Origin: Acidaminococcus fermentans DSM 20731
Lineage (GTDB): Bacteria; Bacillota; Negativicutes; Acidaminococcales; Acidaminococcaceae
Assembly (NCBI RefSeq): GCF_000025305.1
Contig: NC_013740.1
Coordinates: 248,001 to 312,000, forward strand
Reading direction: 5' to 3'
Length of the DNA: 64,000 bases
The notes under the pieces are model-generated. The model was given only the letters and a program-made list of their open reading frames with translations. It made no database searches and was not told where the DNA came from. The position numbers and the translations under genes are program-made. Each line of letters begins with the position of its first letter. The stretch's first letter is position 1. Below, one piece after another: positions 53,801 to 60,919 of this stretch.

Positions 53801-53988
53801 CCTGGGCCAGCGGCGCAGGTTCCGGCAGCCGGACGTCCATCGGGACCGCTATCATCGGCGGCATGATGGCTTCCACCTTCCTGAGCCTGTTCCTGGTACC
53901 GGTGCTGTTCCTGACCATCGAAAAGGTGTTCCATCCCAAGGTGCCCATCGGCTCCGTGGATGATCCCATTCCGGAAGAACAGAAATAA
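50839..53988 (+). CDS. RND multidrug efflux pump (AcrB/MexF family, HAE1)
   Basis: This 1049-residue proton-driven pump starts at GTG after AAGGAGG, with AKYFIDHPVFACVIAIIITLVGIISAYNLPIAQYP typical of HAE1 pumps. The proton-relay Asp pair lies in GIVVDDAIVVVE; the duplicated architecture shows two large periplasmic loops and twelve membrane segments, with GLSAKNAILIVEYAK in the second half. Length is full. It exports drugs, bile salts or metabolites through the adaptor above. The family is typical of Gram-negative envelopes, which supports a Negativicute host. Confidence 0.95.
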   Translation: MAKYFIDHPVFACVIAIIITLVGIISAYNLPIAQYPQISNPRISVSANYVGASAEVVEESVAQAIEKQVNGVDNMVDMNSTSDNQGNYTLNVKFELGTDPDMDSVKVQNRVAQASASLPSEVSTYGVTTKKQSAETIMYFALTSPNGTYDTLFMKTYGATQFVDALKRVKGVSEVSEYGPELSMRVWLDPMKMAQLGVTAADVKNAIASQNVQAPAGSIGARPNEADQEFQYSARVKGRLSTADEFGNIIIKNQNGNLLRVKDVARVEFGPRDDSVTSKLDGKNAMNYAISLNTDANALESVAEVKKVLAEAEKSFPPDLKLTIVQDNTEYVRESLKEVVVTLVETLVLVVLITWVFLQSWRATLVPTLAIPVSLLGTFGAFIIFDFTINTLTLFALVLAIGIVVDDAIVVVEAVEHNVDALGMDPKEATYNAMREVSGAIVATAFVLLAVFLPVAFLSGITGVLYKQFALSIVVALSISAVVAMSLSPAVCAMVIKPKDPNGSKGFLGKMFGYFNRWLERTTGKYVKNVKRLLRHFKLGLVGLAIVFVLIGMFFKLIPSAYLPDEDQSFAMMTVSLPESASTNRTTKVTNDMVAEIRKIPGVKHVLQIVGIDVLSMGRKPNAAILPVKLDDIQNRTTDDLSVYSVLKKLNILGNQNPAATGMAFNQAVLPGLSNTGSLSLYIMDTTGHDTAVMAKDVQGVLAKIRQRPEVATIYTTFTDNTPALQFDVDRAKAESLNVPVSSVFTALQANLGGSEVNDFNLLGKTWKVVIQADPKYRGDVKSFSNLYVASNTGALVPLSALVTSKEIPAAPVITRFNGARGAKIAGSPASGYSTGQAISAIEEVLNSQLPSGYTYQWTDQSRDEKAAGSSSFLMFGISLVFVYLCLSALYESWSLPLGIIFAVPSAVMGAVGFQYLRGLTSDIYLQIGMIVLIGLSAKNAILIVEYAKMRVDDGWAVMPALVDTVTVRLRPILMTAFSTVIGAVPLAWASGAGSGSRTSIGTAIIGGMMASTFLSLFLVPVLFLTIEKVFHPKVPIGSVDDPIPEEQK

Positions 53989-53991
53989 GAT

Positions 53992-54031
53992 AAAGAGGTG
54001 CTGCACATTAAGGTGCGGCACCTCTTTTTTT
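53992..54031 (+). terminator. Terminator of the RND operon, GTGCTGCAC family
   Basis: AAAGAGGTGCTGCAC/GTGCgGCACCTCTTT with T7. Confidence 0.88.
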
Positions 54032-54043
54032 CTCGAAAAATCT

Positions 54044-54072
54044 TTGCTTTTTTTTAATGAAACAGATATAAT
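54044..54072 (+). promoter_or_regulatory. Promoter of the SbmA/YddA-type gene
   Basis: TTGCTT, 17 bases, TATAAT, 35 bp before the start codon. Confidence 0.65.
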
Positions 54073-54107
54073 AGGTTCTATTCCATTTTATGTAAGGTGA
54101 AGGACAC

Positions 54108-55865
54108 GTGAAACAAACAAATGGTACGAAAAAACTGCTCTCTCAGGTCTGGCGCCTGACCCGCAGTTATTGGAAAAGCGAAGAAAAGAAAAAAGCCTAC
54201 GCCTTACTGGTGGCCATCCTGCTGCTGACACTGGCAGTGGTGGCCATGCTGGTGCTGCTGAACCAGTGGAACAATGCGTTCTATACGGCTCTCCAGAATT
54301 ACCAGACAGAAGAGATCTTCCACCAGCTGAAGCGGTTTACGGTGCTGGCTTTCCTCTACATTATCCTGGCGGTCTATGCCTACTATCTCCAGCAGGTGCT
54401 GGTGCTGAACTGGCGGCGCTGGCTCACCAACCGGTACATCGACCGGTGGCTCCAGCATCAGACCTATTACCGGCTGGAAATGTTCGGGAAGGAGATGGAC
54501 AATCCGGACCAGCGGATCAGTGAGGATGTGAACCTGTTCGTCACCAAGACCCTGGGCTTTTTTGTGGGCATTGTCAAGGCACTGTGCACCCTGGTTTCCT
54601 TTGTGGTGATCCTGTGGCAGCTGTCCGGTCCCTTTTCTTTTGCCCTGCTGGGACGCACCTGGCACATCCCCGGATACATGGTCTGGGTGGCGGTAGCCTA
54701 TGCGGCCCTGGGCACCTGGCTGACCCATCGGGTGGGGCACAAACTGGTGGCCCTGAATTTTTCCCAGCAGCGCCGGGAAGCGGATTTCCGGTTCAGCATG
54801 ATGCGGATGCGGGAAAATGCGGAAAGTGTGGCCTTTTACCAGGGAGAAGGTCTGGAAGGCCGGGTATTCAAGAAACGCTTTGCCCTGCTGCTGGACAATT
54901 TCTGGAAAATCGTCCTGAAGCAGAAACAGCTGGTATGGCTGAGTTCCGGGTATTCCCAGATTGCCATCATCTTTCCCTTTGTGGTGGCCATTCCCCGGTT
55001 CCTGCGCCGGGAACTGACCCTGGGGGGGCTGATGCAGGTGGCCACGGCTTTTGGCCGGGTCCAGGATTCCCTTTCCTATTTTGTGGATGTGTACGCTTCC
55101 CTGGCGGAATGGCAGGCGGTGGTGGACCGGCTTACCGGGTTTGAAGAAGACATGGCCCGGGTCCAGGCAGCCGGCAGCCAGAGCCATGTGGAGCGTCTGG
55201 AAAGTGCCGACGGGACCCTCCGGCTGGAGCCACTGGAAGTGGATCTGCCTGACGGCAGGCCCATCCTGAAGCCTCTGGACCTGAAGCTGGCACCGGGGAC
55301 CAATGTGCTGATCAAAGGGATCAGCGGCAGCGGGAAAAGCACCCTGCTCCGGGCCCTGGCGGGCATCTGGCCCTTTGCCCGGGGTAAGGTGGCCCTGCCG
55401 CCCCAGGAAGATCTCATGTTCATCCCCCAGCGGCCCTACCTGCCCCTGGGAACTCTCCGGGATGCGGTACTGTATCCCGGCAGCCGGGAATTTTCCGACG
55501 AGGTCCTGCAAGAGACCCTGGACCTGTGCCGGATCGGCTATCTGGGAGCTCATCTCCAGGAAGAGGGGGACTGGTCCCATGTGTGCTCCATCGGGGAGCA
55601 GCAGCGGCTGGCCTTTGCCCGGGCCCTGCTCTACAAGCCACGGTGGCTGTTCATGGATGAATCCACTTCCGCCCTGGATGAAGAGACGGAAGAGGCCCTG
55701 TACCAGGTGCTGGCCGCCAAGCTGCCGGGAACCACCCTGGTCAGCGTGGGACACAGAAGCACGCTGCTCCGCTATCACCAGCGGGTGCTGGCTTTAGATA
55801 AAGAAACACATACGGCTTCTCTGGAGAGTCCGGAGAAGTGGGAAGAGCGCCTGCGGGCTCAATGA
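54108..55865 (+). CDS. SbmA/YddA-type ABC transporter (membrane and ATPase domains fused)
   Basis: This 585-residue protein starts at GTG after AAGGTGAAGG. The N-terminal 330 residues carry the SbmA_BacA-like membrane domain (YWKSEEKKKAYALLVAILLLTLAVVAMLVLLNQWNNAFY, LNWRRWLTNRYIDRWLQHQTYYRLEM, DNPDQRISEDVNLF, FRFSMMRMRENAESVAFYQGE). The ATPase has Walker A KGISGSGKSTLLRAL, signature-like SIGEQQRLAFARAL, and Walker B WLFMDESTSALDEETE. Relatives import peptides, cobalamin or other large solutes. The signature reads IGEQQR rather than LSGGQ, as usual for this group. Confidence 0.85.
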   Translation: MKQTNGTKKLLSQVWRLTRSYWKSEEKKKAYALLVAILLLTLAVVAMLVLLNQWNNAFYTALQNYQTEEIFHQLKRFTVLAFLYIILAVYAYYLQQVLVLNWRRWLTNRYIDRWLQHQTYYRLEMFGKEMDNPDQRISEDVNLFVTKTLGFFVGIVKALCTLVSFVVILWQLSGPFSFALLGRTWHIPGYMVWVAVAYAALGTWLTHRVGHKLVALNFSQQRREADFRFSMMRMRENAESVAFYQGEGLEGRVFKKRFALLLDNFWKIVLKQKQLVWLSSGYSQIAIIFPFVVAIPRFLRRELTLGGLMQVATAFGRVQDSLSYFVDVYASLAEWQAVVDRLTGFEEDMARVQAAGSQSHVERLESADGTLRLEPLEVDLPDGRPILKPLDLKLAPGTNVLIKGISGSGKSTLLRALAGIWPFARGKVALPPQEDLMFIPQRPYLPLGTLRDAVLYPGSREFSDEVLQETLDLCRIGYLGAHLQEEGDWSHVCSIGEQQRLAFARALLYKPRWLFMDESTSALDEETEEALYQVLAAKLPGTTLVSVGHRSTLLRYHQRVLALDKETHTASLESPEKWEERLRAQ

Positions 55866-55887
55866 AAAAAGGGGGAAGTTGTTTATT

Positions 55888-57240
55888 ATGAGTATTGCCT
55901 TGCTGAATCAGATCGACAGTTTTGTCTGGGGACCGCCTTTGCTGGTCCTCCTGGTGGGGACCGGGATTTTCCTCAGCTTCCGGCTGGGGTTTCTCCAGGT
56001 GTTCCGGCTGCCCCGGTCTTTGAAACTGATTTTTTCCGCCGAGAACCAGGGGGAAGGGGACATTGATTCCTTCAAAGCCCTGTGCACGGCCCTGGCAGCC
56101 ACGGTGGGCACCGGGAACATCGTGGGGGTGGCTACGGCCATCAAAGCCGGGGGCCCGGGGGCCATCCTGTGGATGTGGATCGCTGCCTTTTTCGGTATGG
56201 CCACCAAATATGCGGAAGGCTGCCTGGCCGTCAAATACCGTACGGTGGACGACAAGGGACAGATTTCCGGCGGCCCCATGTACTACATTGAAAACGGGCT
56301 GGGGAAGGCTTACCGGCCTCTGGCCATTGCCTTTGCCTTCTTTGGGGTGCTGGTGGCCTACTTCGGCATCGGGACCTTCGCCCAGGTGAACTCCATCGTC
56401 CAGATCACCCAGCTGAATGCCGGGATCCCGGTGACCTACACCGCAGTGGTGCTCACCATCCTGGTGGCGGCCATTACCCTGGGAGGCCTCCAGAGCATTG
56501 CCAAGACCGCTTCCAAAGTGGTGCCGGCCATGGCTGTGATTTACATGGCTTCCACCATCGGATTCCTGGTGATCTTTGCGGACAAGGTGCCCGGAGCCGT
56601 TGCGGAAGTATTCTATGATGCCTTCCATCCCACGGCTGCCGTAGGCGGCTTCCTGGGAGCCAGTGTCCTGTTCGCCATGCGGAACGGGGTGGCCCGTGGG
56701 GTATTTTCCAACGAATCCGGTCTGGGGAGCGCCCCTATCGTGGCGGCTGCCGCCAAGACCAAATGGCCGGCGGAACAGGGCCTGGTCTCCATGACCGGTA
56801 CCTTCATCGACACCATCATCATCTGCACCATGACCGGTCTGGTGGTGGTGATCAGCGGTCTGTGGAAGACGGACCTGAACGGGGCGGCCCTGACCAATGC
56901 GGCCTTCCTCCAGGCCTATCCTTCCTTCGGTGGGTACATGCTCATGGTGGGGCTGGTGCTCTTTGCTTTCACCACCATCCTGGGCTGGAACTACTACGGA
57001 GAACGGTGCATGGAATATCTGGTGGGGACCAAAGGGATCATGCCCTACCGGATCGGCTTCATCATCCTGGTGGGCTGCGGGGCCTTCCTGAAACTGGAAT
57101 CCATCTGGATCCTGGCGGATATCGTCAACGGCCTGATGGCCATCCCCAACCTGATTGCCCTGCTGGGTCTGTCCGGCGTAGTGGTGGCCGAAACCCGGAA
57201 ATACATGGAACATGTGAAAGCGGAGAAGAAGGGGGTGTGA
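55888..57240 (+). CDS. Sodium:alanine/glycine symporter (AGCS family)
   Basis: This 450-residue carrier starts at MSIALLNQIDSFVWGPPLLVLLVGTG, with GGGGGAAG nine bases upstream. Hallmarks are ATVGTGNIVGVATAIKAGGPGAILWMWIAAFFGMATKYAEG (the signature), SGGPMYYIENGLG, NESGLGSAPIVAAAAKT and ILGWNYYGERC. It imports alanine or glycine with sodium. It follows the SbmA-type gene by 22 bp and may share its transcript, though the functions look unrelated. Confidence 0.92.
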   Translation: MSIALLNQIDSFVWGPPLLVLLVGTGIFLSFRLGFLQVFRLPRSLKLIFSAENQGEGDIDSFKALCTALAATVGTGNIVGVATAIKAGGPGAILWMWIAAFFGMATKYAEGCLAVKYRTVDDKGQISGGPMYYIENGLGKAYRPLAIAFAFFGVLVAYFGIGTFAQVNSIVQITQLNAGIPVTYTAVVLTILVAAITLGGLQSIAKTASKVVPAMAVIYMASTIGFLVIFADKVPGAVAEVFYDAFHPTAAVGGFLGASVLFAMRNGVARGVFSNESGLGSAPIVAAAAKTKWPAEQGLVSMTGTFIDTIIICTMTGLVVVISGLWKTDLNGAALTNAAFLQAYPSFGGYMLMVGLVLFAFTTILGWNYYGERCMEYLVGTKGIMPYRIGFIILVGCGAFLKLESIWILADIVNGLMAIPNLIALLGLSGVVVAETRKYMEHVKAEKKGV

Positions 57241-57255
57241 ATCATTCACACCCTG

Positions 57256-57402
57256 GTCGCGGGTCACGGGTCGCGAGCCTGGACGTTTAAGCCGGTTGCT
57301 CTTTTTTCTATAGAAGGTTGAGACAAAACCGGTTGGAATATGTCAGAAGGGGTCTTTGGTCTGCATCAACAAGCCCGCAACTCACGACTCACGACTCGAG
57401 AC
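57256..57402. repeat. 147-bp inverted-repeat element bounded by heptamer arrays, inverted copy
   Basis: The left side is GTCGCGG, GTCACGG, GTCGCGA then GCCTGGACGTT; the right side is CCGCAAC, TCACGAC, TCACGAC, TCGAGAC. Read on the other strand it begins with the array, GCGGGCTTGTTG-TGCAG, and ends with TATAGAAAAAAGAGCAACC and CGTCCAGGCTCGCGAC, matching 23856-24000 at both ends. The core differs. It accounts for most of the 279 bp between the symporter and flavodiiron genes. Confidence 0.7.
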
Positions 57403-57405
57403 CTG

Positions 57406-57443
57406 AAAGAGGGGCTGTTGCTTATGCAACACCCCCCTTTTTT
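57406..57443 (+). terminator. Terminator, CTGTTGC family
   Basis: AAAGAGGGGCTGTTGC/GCAACaCCCCCC with T6, right after the repeat element. Confidence 0.8.
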
Positions 57444-57446
57444 AAA

Positions 57447-57475
57447 TTGTCATGGAAAGAAGAAAATAGTATAAT
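57447..57475 (+). promoter_or_regulatory. Promoter of the flavodiiron gene
   Basis: TTGTCA, 17 bases, TATAAT, 45 bp before the ATG. Confidence 0.72.
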
Positions 57476-57519
57476 GATAGGGCGAAAATGGAATTGCCTA
57501 TTTTGAAAGGAGACTCGAC

Positions 57520-58701
57520 ATGAAAGCTCGTACCATTGTCAGCGATATATATGAAGTGGGGATCCGGGACTGGACCCTCCATGACTTCCACGGCTTTGCC
57601 ACTCCCCGGGGGGTTACCTACAACTCCTTCCTGATCATGGATGAAAAAATCTGTCTGATCGATGGGGTAAAAGCTCCCTTTGCCGAGGAACAGCTGTGCA
57701 ATATCCGGACCATCGTGGATCCGGAAAAAATCGACTACATCGTGGTGAACCATGTGGAACCGGACCATTCCGGCAGCCTGCCTGCTCTGGCCAAGGCCTG
57801 CCCCAATGCCACCTTCCTGATCACGGTCCAGGGGGCCAACGAACTGAAGGAACATTACGGGGATATCTTCAAGACCCAGATCGTGAAGAAGGGGGATACG
57901 GTGAGCCTGGGGAAACGGTCCCTGGCCTTCCAGCCCATTCCCATGCTCCACTGGCCGGATTCCATGGTCACCTACTGTCCGGAAGAACAGATCCTGTTCT
58001 CCAGTGACGCCTTCGGTCAGCATTACTGCTGCAGCAAGCTGTTTGATGACGAAACCGAAGTGGAAAACATGCTGTTCGAAGCCCAGAAATACTTTGCCAA
58101 CATCCTGATGCCTTACCGGAAACTGGTGCCCAACACGGTGAAACTGGTCCGGAGCCTGCCCCTCAAGATGATCTGCAGCTGTCACGGCTGCATCTGGCGT
58201 TCCCACATCGACGACATCCTGAACCAGTATGAATCCTGGGGCAAGGGAGAAACCGTGGATCGGGTACTGGTGGTATTCGACACCATGTGGGGCGGTACGG
58301 CTGCCATGGCCCGGGCCATGATCAAAGGCATCGAAAAACAGGGCATGCGGGTAAAACTCTACCGGTATGAAAGCAGCCTGAAGGCGGACATCGTCAGCGA
58401 CCTGCTCACTGCCAAAGGGATCCTGATCGGTTCTCCCACCCAGAATTCCGGCATGATGCCCACCATCGGCGGGTTCCTCACCTATCTGAAGGGGCTGAAA
58501 CCCACCGGCAAGAAAGCTGCAGCATTCGGGACCTACGGCTGGGCCGGCGGTGCCGAAAAAGACATGGAAGCCATGATCAGGGATTCCGGCATGGAACTGC
58601 TGCCCGGTTATAATGTGAAATGGCGTCCGCTGCCCAAGGAACTGGAAGCGGCAGAACAGTACGGCTTTGACTTTGCTGAAAAGGTAAGCAAGGGTGAATA
58701 A
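57520..58701 (+). CDS. Flavodiiron protein (A-type flavoprotein)
   Basis: This 393-residue enzyme reduces oxygen to water or nitric oxide to N2O in anaerobes. The N-terminal metallo-lactamase-like domain holds the diiron ligands: NHVEPDHSGS (His, Glu, Asp), PMLHWPDSM (His), SSDAFGQH (Asp) and CSCHGCIWR (His). The C-terminal flavodoxin domain begins at VLVVFDTMWGGTAAMARAM and has GSPTQNSGMMP and GTYGWAGGAEKDM for FMN. There is no extra rubredoxin domain, so it is class A. It is monocistronic and likely an oxygen-protection system for enzymes such as HydG and hydrogenase. Confidence 0.93.
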   Translation: MKARTIVSDIYEVGIRDWTLHDFHGFATPRGVTYNSFLIMDEKICLIDGVKAPFAEEQLCNIRTIVDPEKIDYIVVNHVEPDHSGSLPALAKACPNATFLITVQGANELKEHYGDIFKTQIVKKGDTVSLGKRSLAFQPIPMLHWPDSMVTYCPEEQILFSSDAFGQHYCCSKLFDDETEVENMLFEAQKYFANILMPYRKLVPNTVKLVRSLPLKMICSCHGCIWRSHIDDILNQYESWGKGETVDRVLVVFDTMWGGTAAMARAMIKGIEKQGMRVKLYRYESSLKADIVSDLLTAKGILIGSPTQNSGMMPTIGGFLTYLKGLKPTGKKAAAFGTYGWAGGAEKDMEAMIRDSGMELLPGYNVKWRPLPKELEAAEQYGFDFAEKVSKGE

Positions 58702-58763
58702 AATCTGACGGCCCGGTCCGCCGATGCCGGAAGGCGGGGGGACTGGCCGGGACAACAGGGAAT

Positions 58764-58789
58764 GGGGTTGTCGCAGAAGCGGCAACCCC
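58764..58789 (+). terminator. Stem-loop before rlmB
   Basis: GGGGTTGTCGC/GCGGCAACCCC with AGAA loop. No T-tract; 21 bp before the rlmB start, so it may affect rlmB expression. Confidence 0.5.
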
Positions 58790-58810
58790 ACCCTCATATC
58801 AGGAGGAAGC

Positions 58811-59563
58811 ATGGAAGAGTTCATTGTGGGACGGAATGCGGTGCGGGAAGCCCTGCGCAGCCGGCGTCCCTTCAACAAGGTCCTGGTCCAGGAAGGTTCC
58901 CACGGAGGCAGCCTCAGTGAGATCCTGGAACTGGCCCAGGAACAGAAAATCCCGGTGGAAAAAGTCTCCCGGGAAGTGCTGGACCGTCTGGCTGACGGAG
59001 TCCGCCATCAGGGCGTGGCGGCCCAGGGGGCTCCCGTGGCCTTCCAGGATCTGGATACGGTGCTGGCCCGGGTGGAAAGCCGGGGAGAAGTGCCGCTGCT
59101 GCTGCTCCTGGACGAGCTCCAGGATCCCCAGAATGTGGGTGCCCTGATCCGGACGGCCAATGCGGCAGGGGTCCACGGGGTGCTGCTGCCCCAGCGCCGG
59201 AGCTGCCCCCTCAATGCGGTGGTGGCCAAGATTTCTGCCGGAGCCATTGAATATGTGCCGGTGATCCAGATCGGCAACATCCCCCAGACCATGAAGCAGC
59301 TGAAGAAACGGGGCTTCTGGATCGCCGGGGCCGATATGGACGGGGAAGACCAGTATTTCGATGCCAACCTTACCGGCCCCATGGTCCTGGTTGTGGGGGC
59401 GGAAGGCAAGGGACTGGGACGGCTGGTGAAGGAAAACTGCGACTTCATCGTCCGGATCCCCATGCTGGGACAGGTATCCAGCCTGAATGCCTCCGTGGCC
59501 GGCGGGATCCTTCTGTACGACATTGTCCGGCAGCGGATCCTGGAAGCACGGAAAAAGGGGTGA
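58811..59563 (+). CDS. rlmB: RlmB-type 23S rRNA 2'-O-methyltransferase
   Basis: This 250-residue SPOUT methyltransferase starts at the ATG after AGGAGGAAGC. EEFIVGRNAVREAL is the substrate-binding domain start, and the knot region has LLLLDELQDPQNVGALIRTANAAGVHGVLLPQRRS, VVGAEGKGLGRLVKENCDFIVRIPMLGQVSSLNASVAGGILLYD. It methylates G2251 of 23S rRNA in E. coli. The rlmB-sigH order is shared with B. subtilis, although the intervening yacP is absent here. Confidence 0.92.
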   Translation: MEEFIVGRNAVREALRSRRPFNKVLVQEGSHGGSLSEILELAQEQKIPVEKVSREVLDRLADGVRHQGVAAQGAPVAFQDLDTVLARVESRGEVPLLLLLDELQDPQNVGALIRTANAAGVHGVLLPQRRSCPLNAVVAKISAGAIEYVPVIQIGNIPQTMKQLKKRGFWIAGADMDGEDQYFDANLTGPMVLVVGAEGKGLGRLVKENCDFIVRIPMLGQVSSLNASVAGGILLYDIVRQRILEARKKG

Positions 59564-59580
59564 AAAGGAGGCAGGATCCA

Positions 59581-60315
59581 TTGCAGGAAGAACTTCGAAA
59601 ACTCTATGATACCCTGTCTGACGAAGAACTGATCCAGCTGATCCAGGACCGGGATGACCGTCAGGCCCAGGATTATCTGCTGGACAAGTACAAGGAATTC
59701 ATCCGTCTCAAAGCCACCCGGTACTTCCTGGTGGGCGCCGAGAAGGAAGACATCATCCAGGAAGGGATGATCGGCCTGTTCAAGGCCATACGGGATTATC
59801 GGCCCGGGAAGCAGGCGTCTTTCAAGGTCTTTGCGGAAATCTGCGTGAACCGCCAGATCATCTCTGCCATCAAAAGCGCCACCCGGCAGAAACACCGTCC
59901 CCTGAACTGTTACGTGTCCCTGGACAAACCAGTCTTCGAGGAAGGCAAGGAACGGACGCTCCTGGACATGCTGGGAGGCAGTCACGGAGTGGATCCGGAA
60001 AACCTGCTGGTGGATCAGGAAGCGTTCAATGACATCGAGCGGAATGTGAGCACCATGCTCAGTGACCTGGAATGGGAGGCCCTGTGCAAATATCTGGAAA
60101 GCAAAAGCTACCAGCAGATTGCCCAGGAACTCCACCGGACCACCAAATCCATCGACAATGCGCTGCAGCGGGTCAAGCGGAAACTGGAAAAATACCTGGC
60201 CAGCCGGAACCATGAACTGGACCTGATGACCCTGAACAAGGGCCTGCTCATCATGGCTGCCAAGGAACATCTCCGGAACCACCGGGACAAGAATGATAGA
60301 ATTGAAACAATCTGA
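59581..60315 (+). CDS. sigH: SigH-type sigma-70 family factor
   Basis: This 244-residue sigma factor starts at TTG, nine bases after AAAGGAGG; a GTG at 59560 lies inside the end of rlmB with no site. Region 2 shows DRDDRQAQDYLLDKYKEFIRLKATRYFLVGAEKEDIIQEGMIGLFKAIRDY, and region 4 ends in KYLESKSYQQIAQELHRTTKSIDNALQRVKRKLEKYL. The match and gene order point to SigH, which in spore formers starts sporulation and controls competence. In a non-sporulating coccus it probably controls competence or stationary-phase genes. Confidence 0.87.
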   Translation: MQEELRKLYDTLSDEELIQLIQDRDDRQAQDYLLDKYKEFIRLKATRYFLVGAEKEDIIQEGMIGLFKAIRDYRPGKQASFKVFAEICVNRQIISAIKSATRQKHRPLNCYVSLDKPVFEEGKERTLLDMLGGSHGVDPENLLVDQEAFNDIERNVSTMLSDLEWEALCKYLESKSYQQIAQELHRTTKSIDNALQRVKRKLEKYLASRNHELDLMTLNKGLLIMAAKEHLRNHRDKNDRIETI

Positions 60316-60435
60316 CAATTTGTTTGCCGCTTCCAAAGAAGAAAAAAGCAGTTTGCAGGAATTCTCTTTTCCGGCGGCGAATAACATTGTATCAAAAGCG
60401 GAAAAATCCATGCGTCACAAGGGAGGGCGATACAC

Positions 60436-60897
60436 ATGAGTCAAATGGAAGAATTTTTGAAACAGGTGGAAGCTGTACAGGGCAAGGAAGAAAAAGTCCT
60501 GATCGTTACCGGGAAACCCGGCAGCGGCAAAAGCAAACTGCTGCGGGAAGCTGCAGAAGCCAAGGGCTGGGATTATGTGGATACCCGGCTGCTGATCACG
60601 GAAGAATTCCTGAAGCTGCTGCCCAGTGAACGGAAGGAACAGGCTCCCGCCATGCTGACGGAAGAACTGGCTGGACACCGGGGAGATGTGATCCTGCTGG
60701 ACCGGGTGCAGACCCTGTTCGTGCCGGTGTTCCACATCGATCCCAAGAGTGTCATCGATGCCCTGGGCAAAGCCTATACCGTGGTGCTGGCCTGGCCCGG
60801 CTATGTGAATGACGGACTGCTGTGCTACGACAAATTCGACGGCACGGAATCTATCCGGATTTCCGCAGCGGATTATACGGTTTGGGAAGTGGAATAA
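60436..60897 (+). CDS. BrxF-like P-loop ATPase, orphan
   Basis: This 153-residue protein has Walker A VTGKPGSGKSKLL at residues 25-37 and a Walker B-like DVILLDRVQTLF at about 84-95. The overall shape and size resemble BrxF, a P-loop protein of type 3 BREX phage-defence systems. No other BREX component (PglX, PglZ, BrxC, BrxHII, BrxL) is in the window; neighbours are housekeeping genes (sigH, pfkA). It is either a stand-alone homologue with a cellular role or a remnant. GGGAGG precedes the ATG. BrxF naming is from pattern memory only. Confidence 0.6.
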   Translation: MSQMEEFLKQVEAVQGKEEKVLIVTGKPGSGKSKLLREAAEAKGWDYVDTRLLITEEFLKLLPSERKEQAPAMLTEELAGHRGDVILLDRVQTLFVPVFHIDPKSVIDALGKAYTVVLAWPGYVNDGLLCYDKFDGTESIRISAADYTVWEVE

Positions 60898-60919
60898 CTG
60901 GCGAAAAGGGGTGTGTCCA

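Noticed and set aside
51355-54021. An 888-codon open frame on the minus strand opposite the RND pump, and similar long antisense frames at 5223-7013, 19548-21581, 35794-37830, 41403-42926 and 44567-46213
   Set aside because: They lie wholly opposite well-recognised genes, are rich in His, Gly, Pro and Gln as expected from reading GC-rich codons backwards, and match no family. They are shadows.
54108-57240. A functional unit of the SbmA/YddA-type transporter with the alanine symporter
   Set aside because: The genes are close and may share a transcript, but nothing in family knowledge or sequence ties their substrates together.
60436-60897. A BREX phage-defence system
   Set aside because: Only one BrxF-like gene is present; none of the methyltransferase, phosphatase or helicase components occurs in the window.
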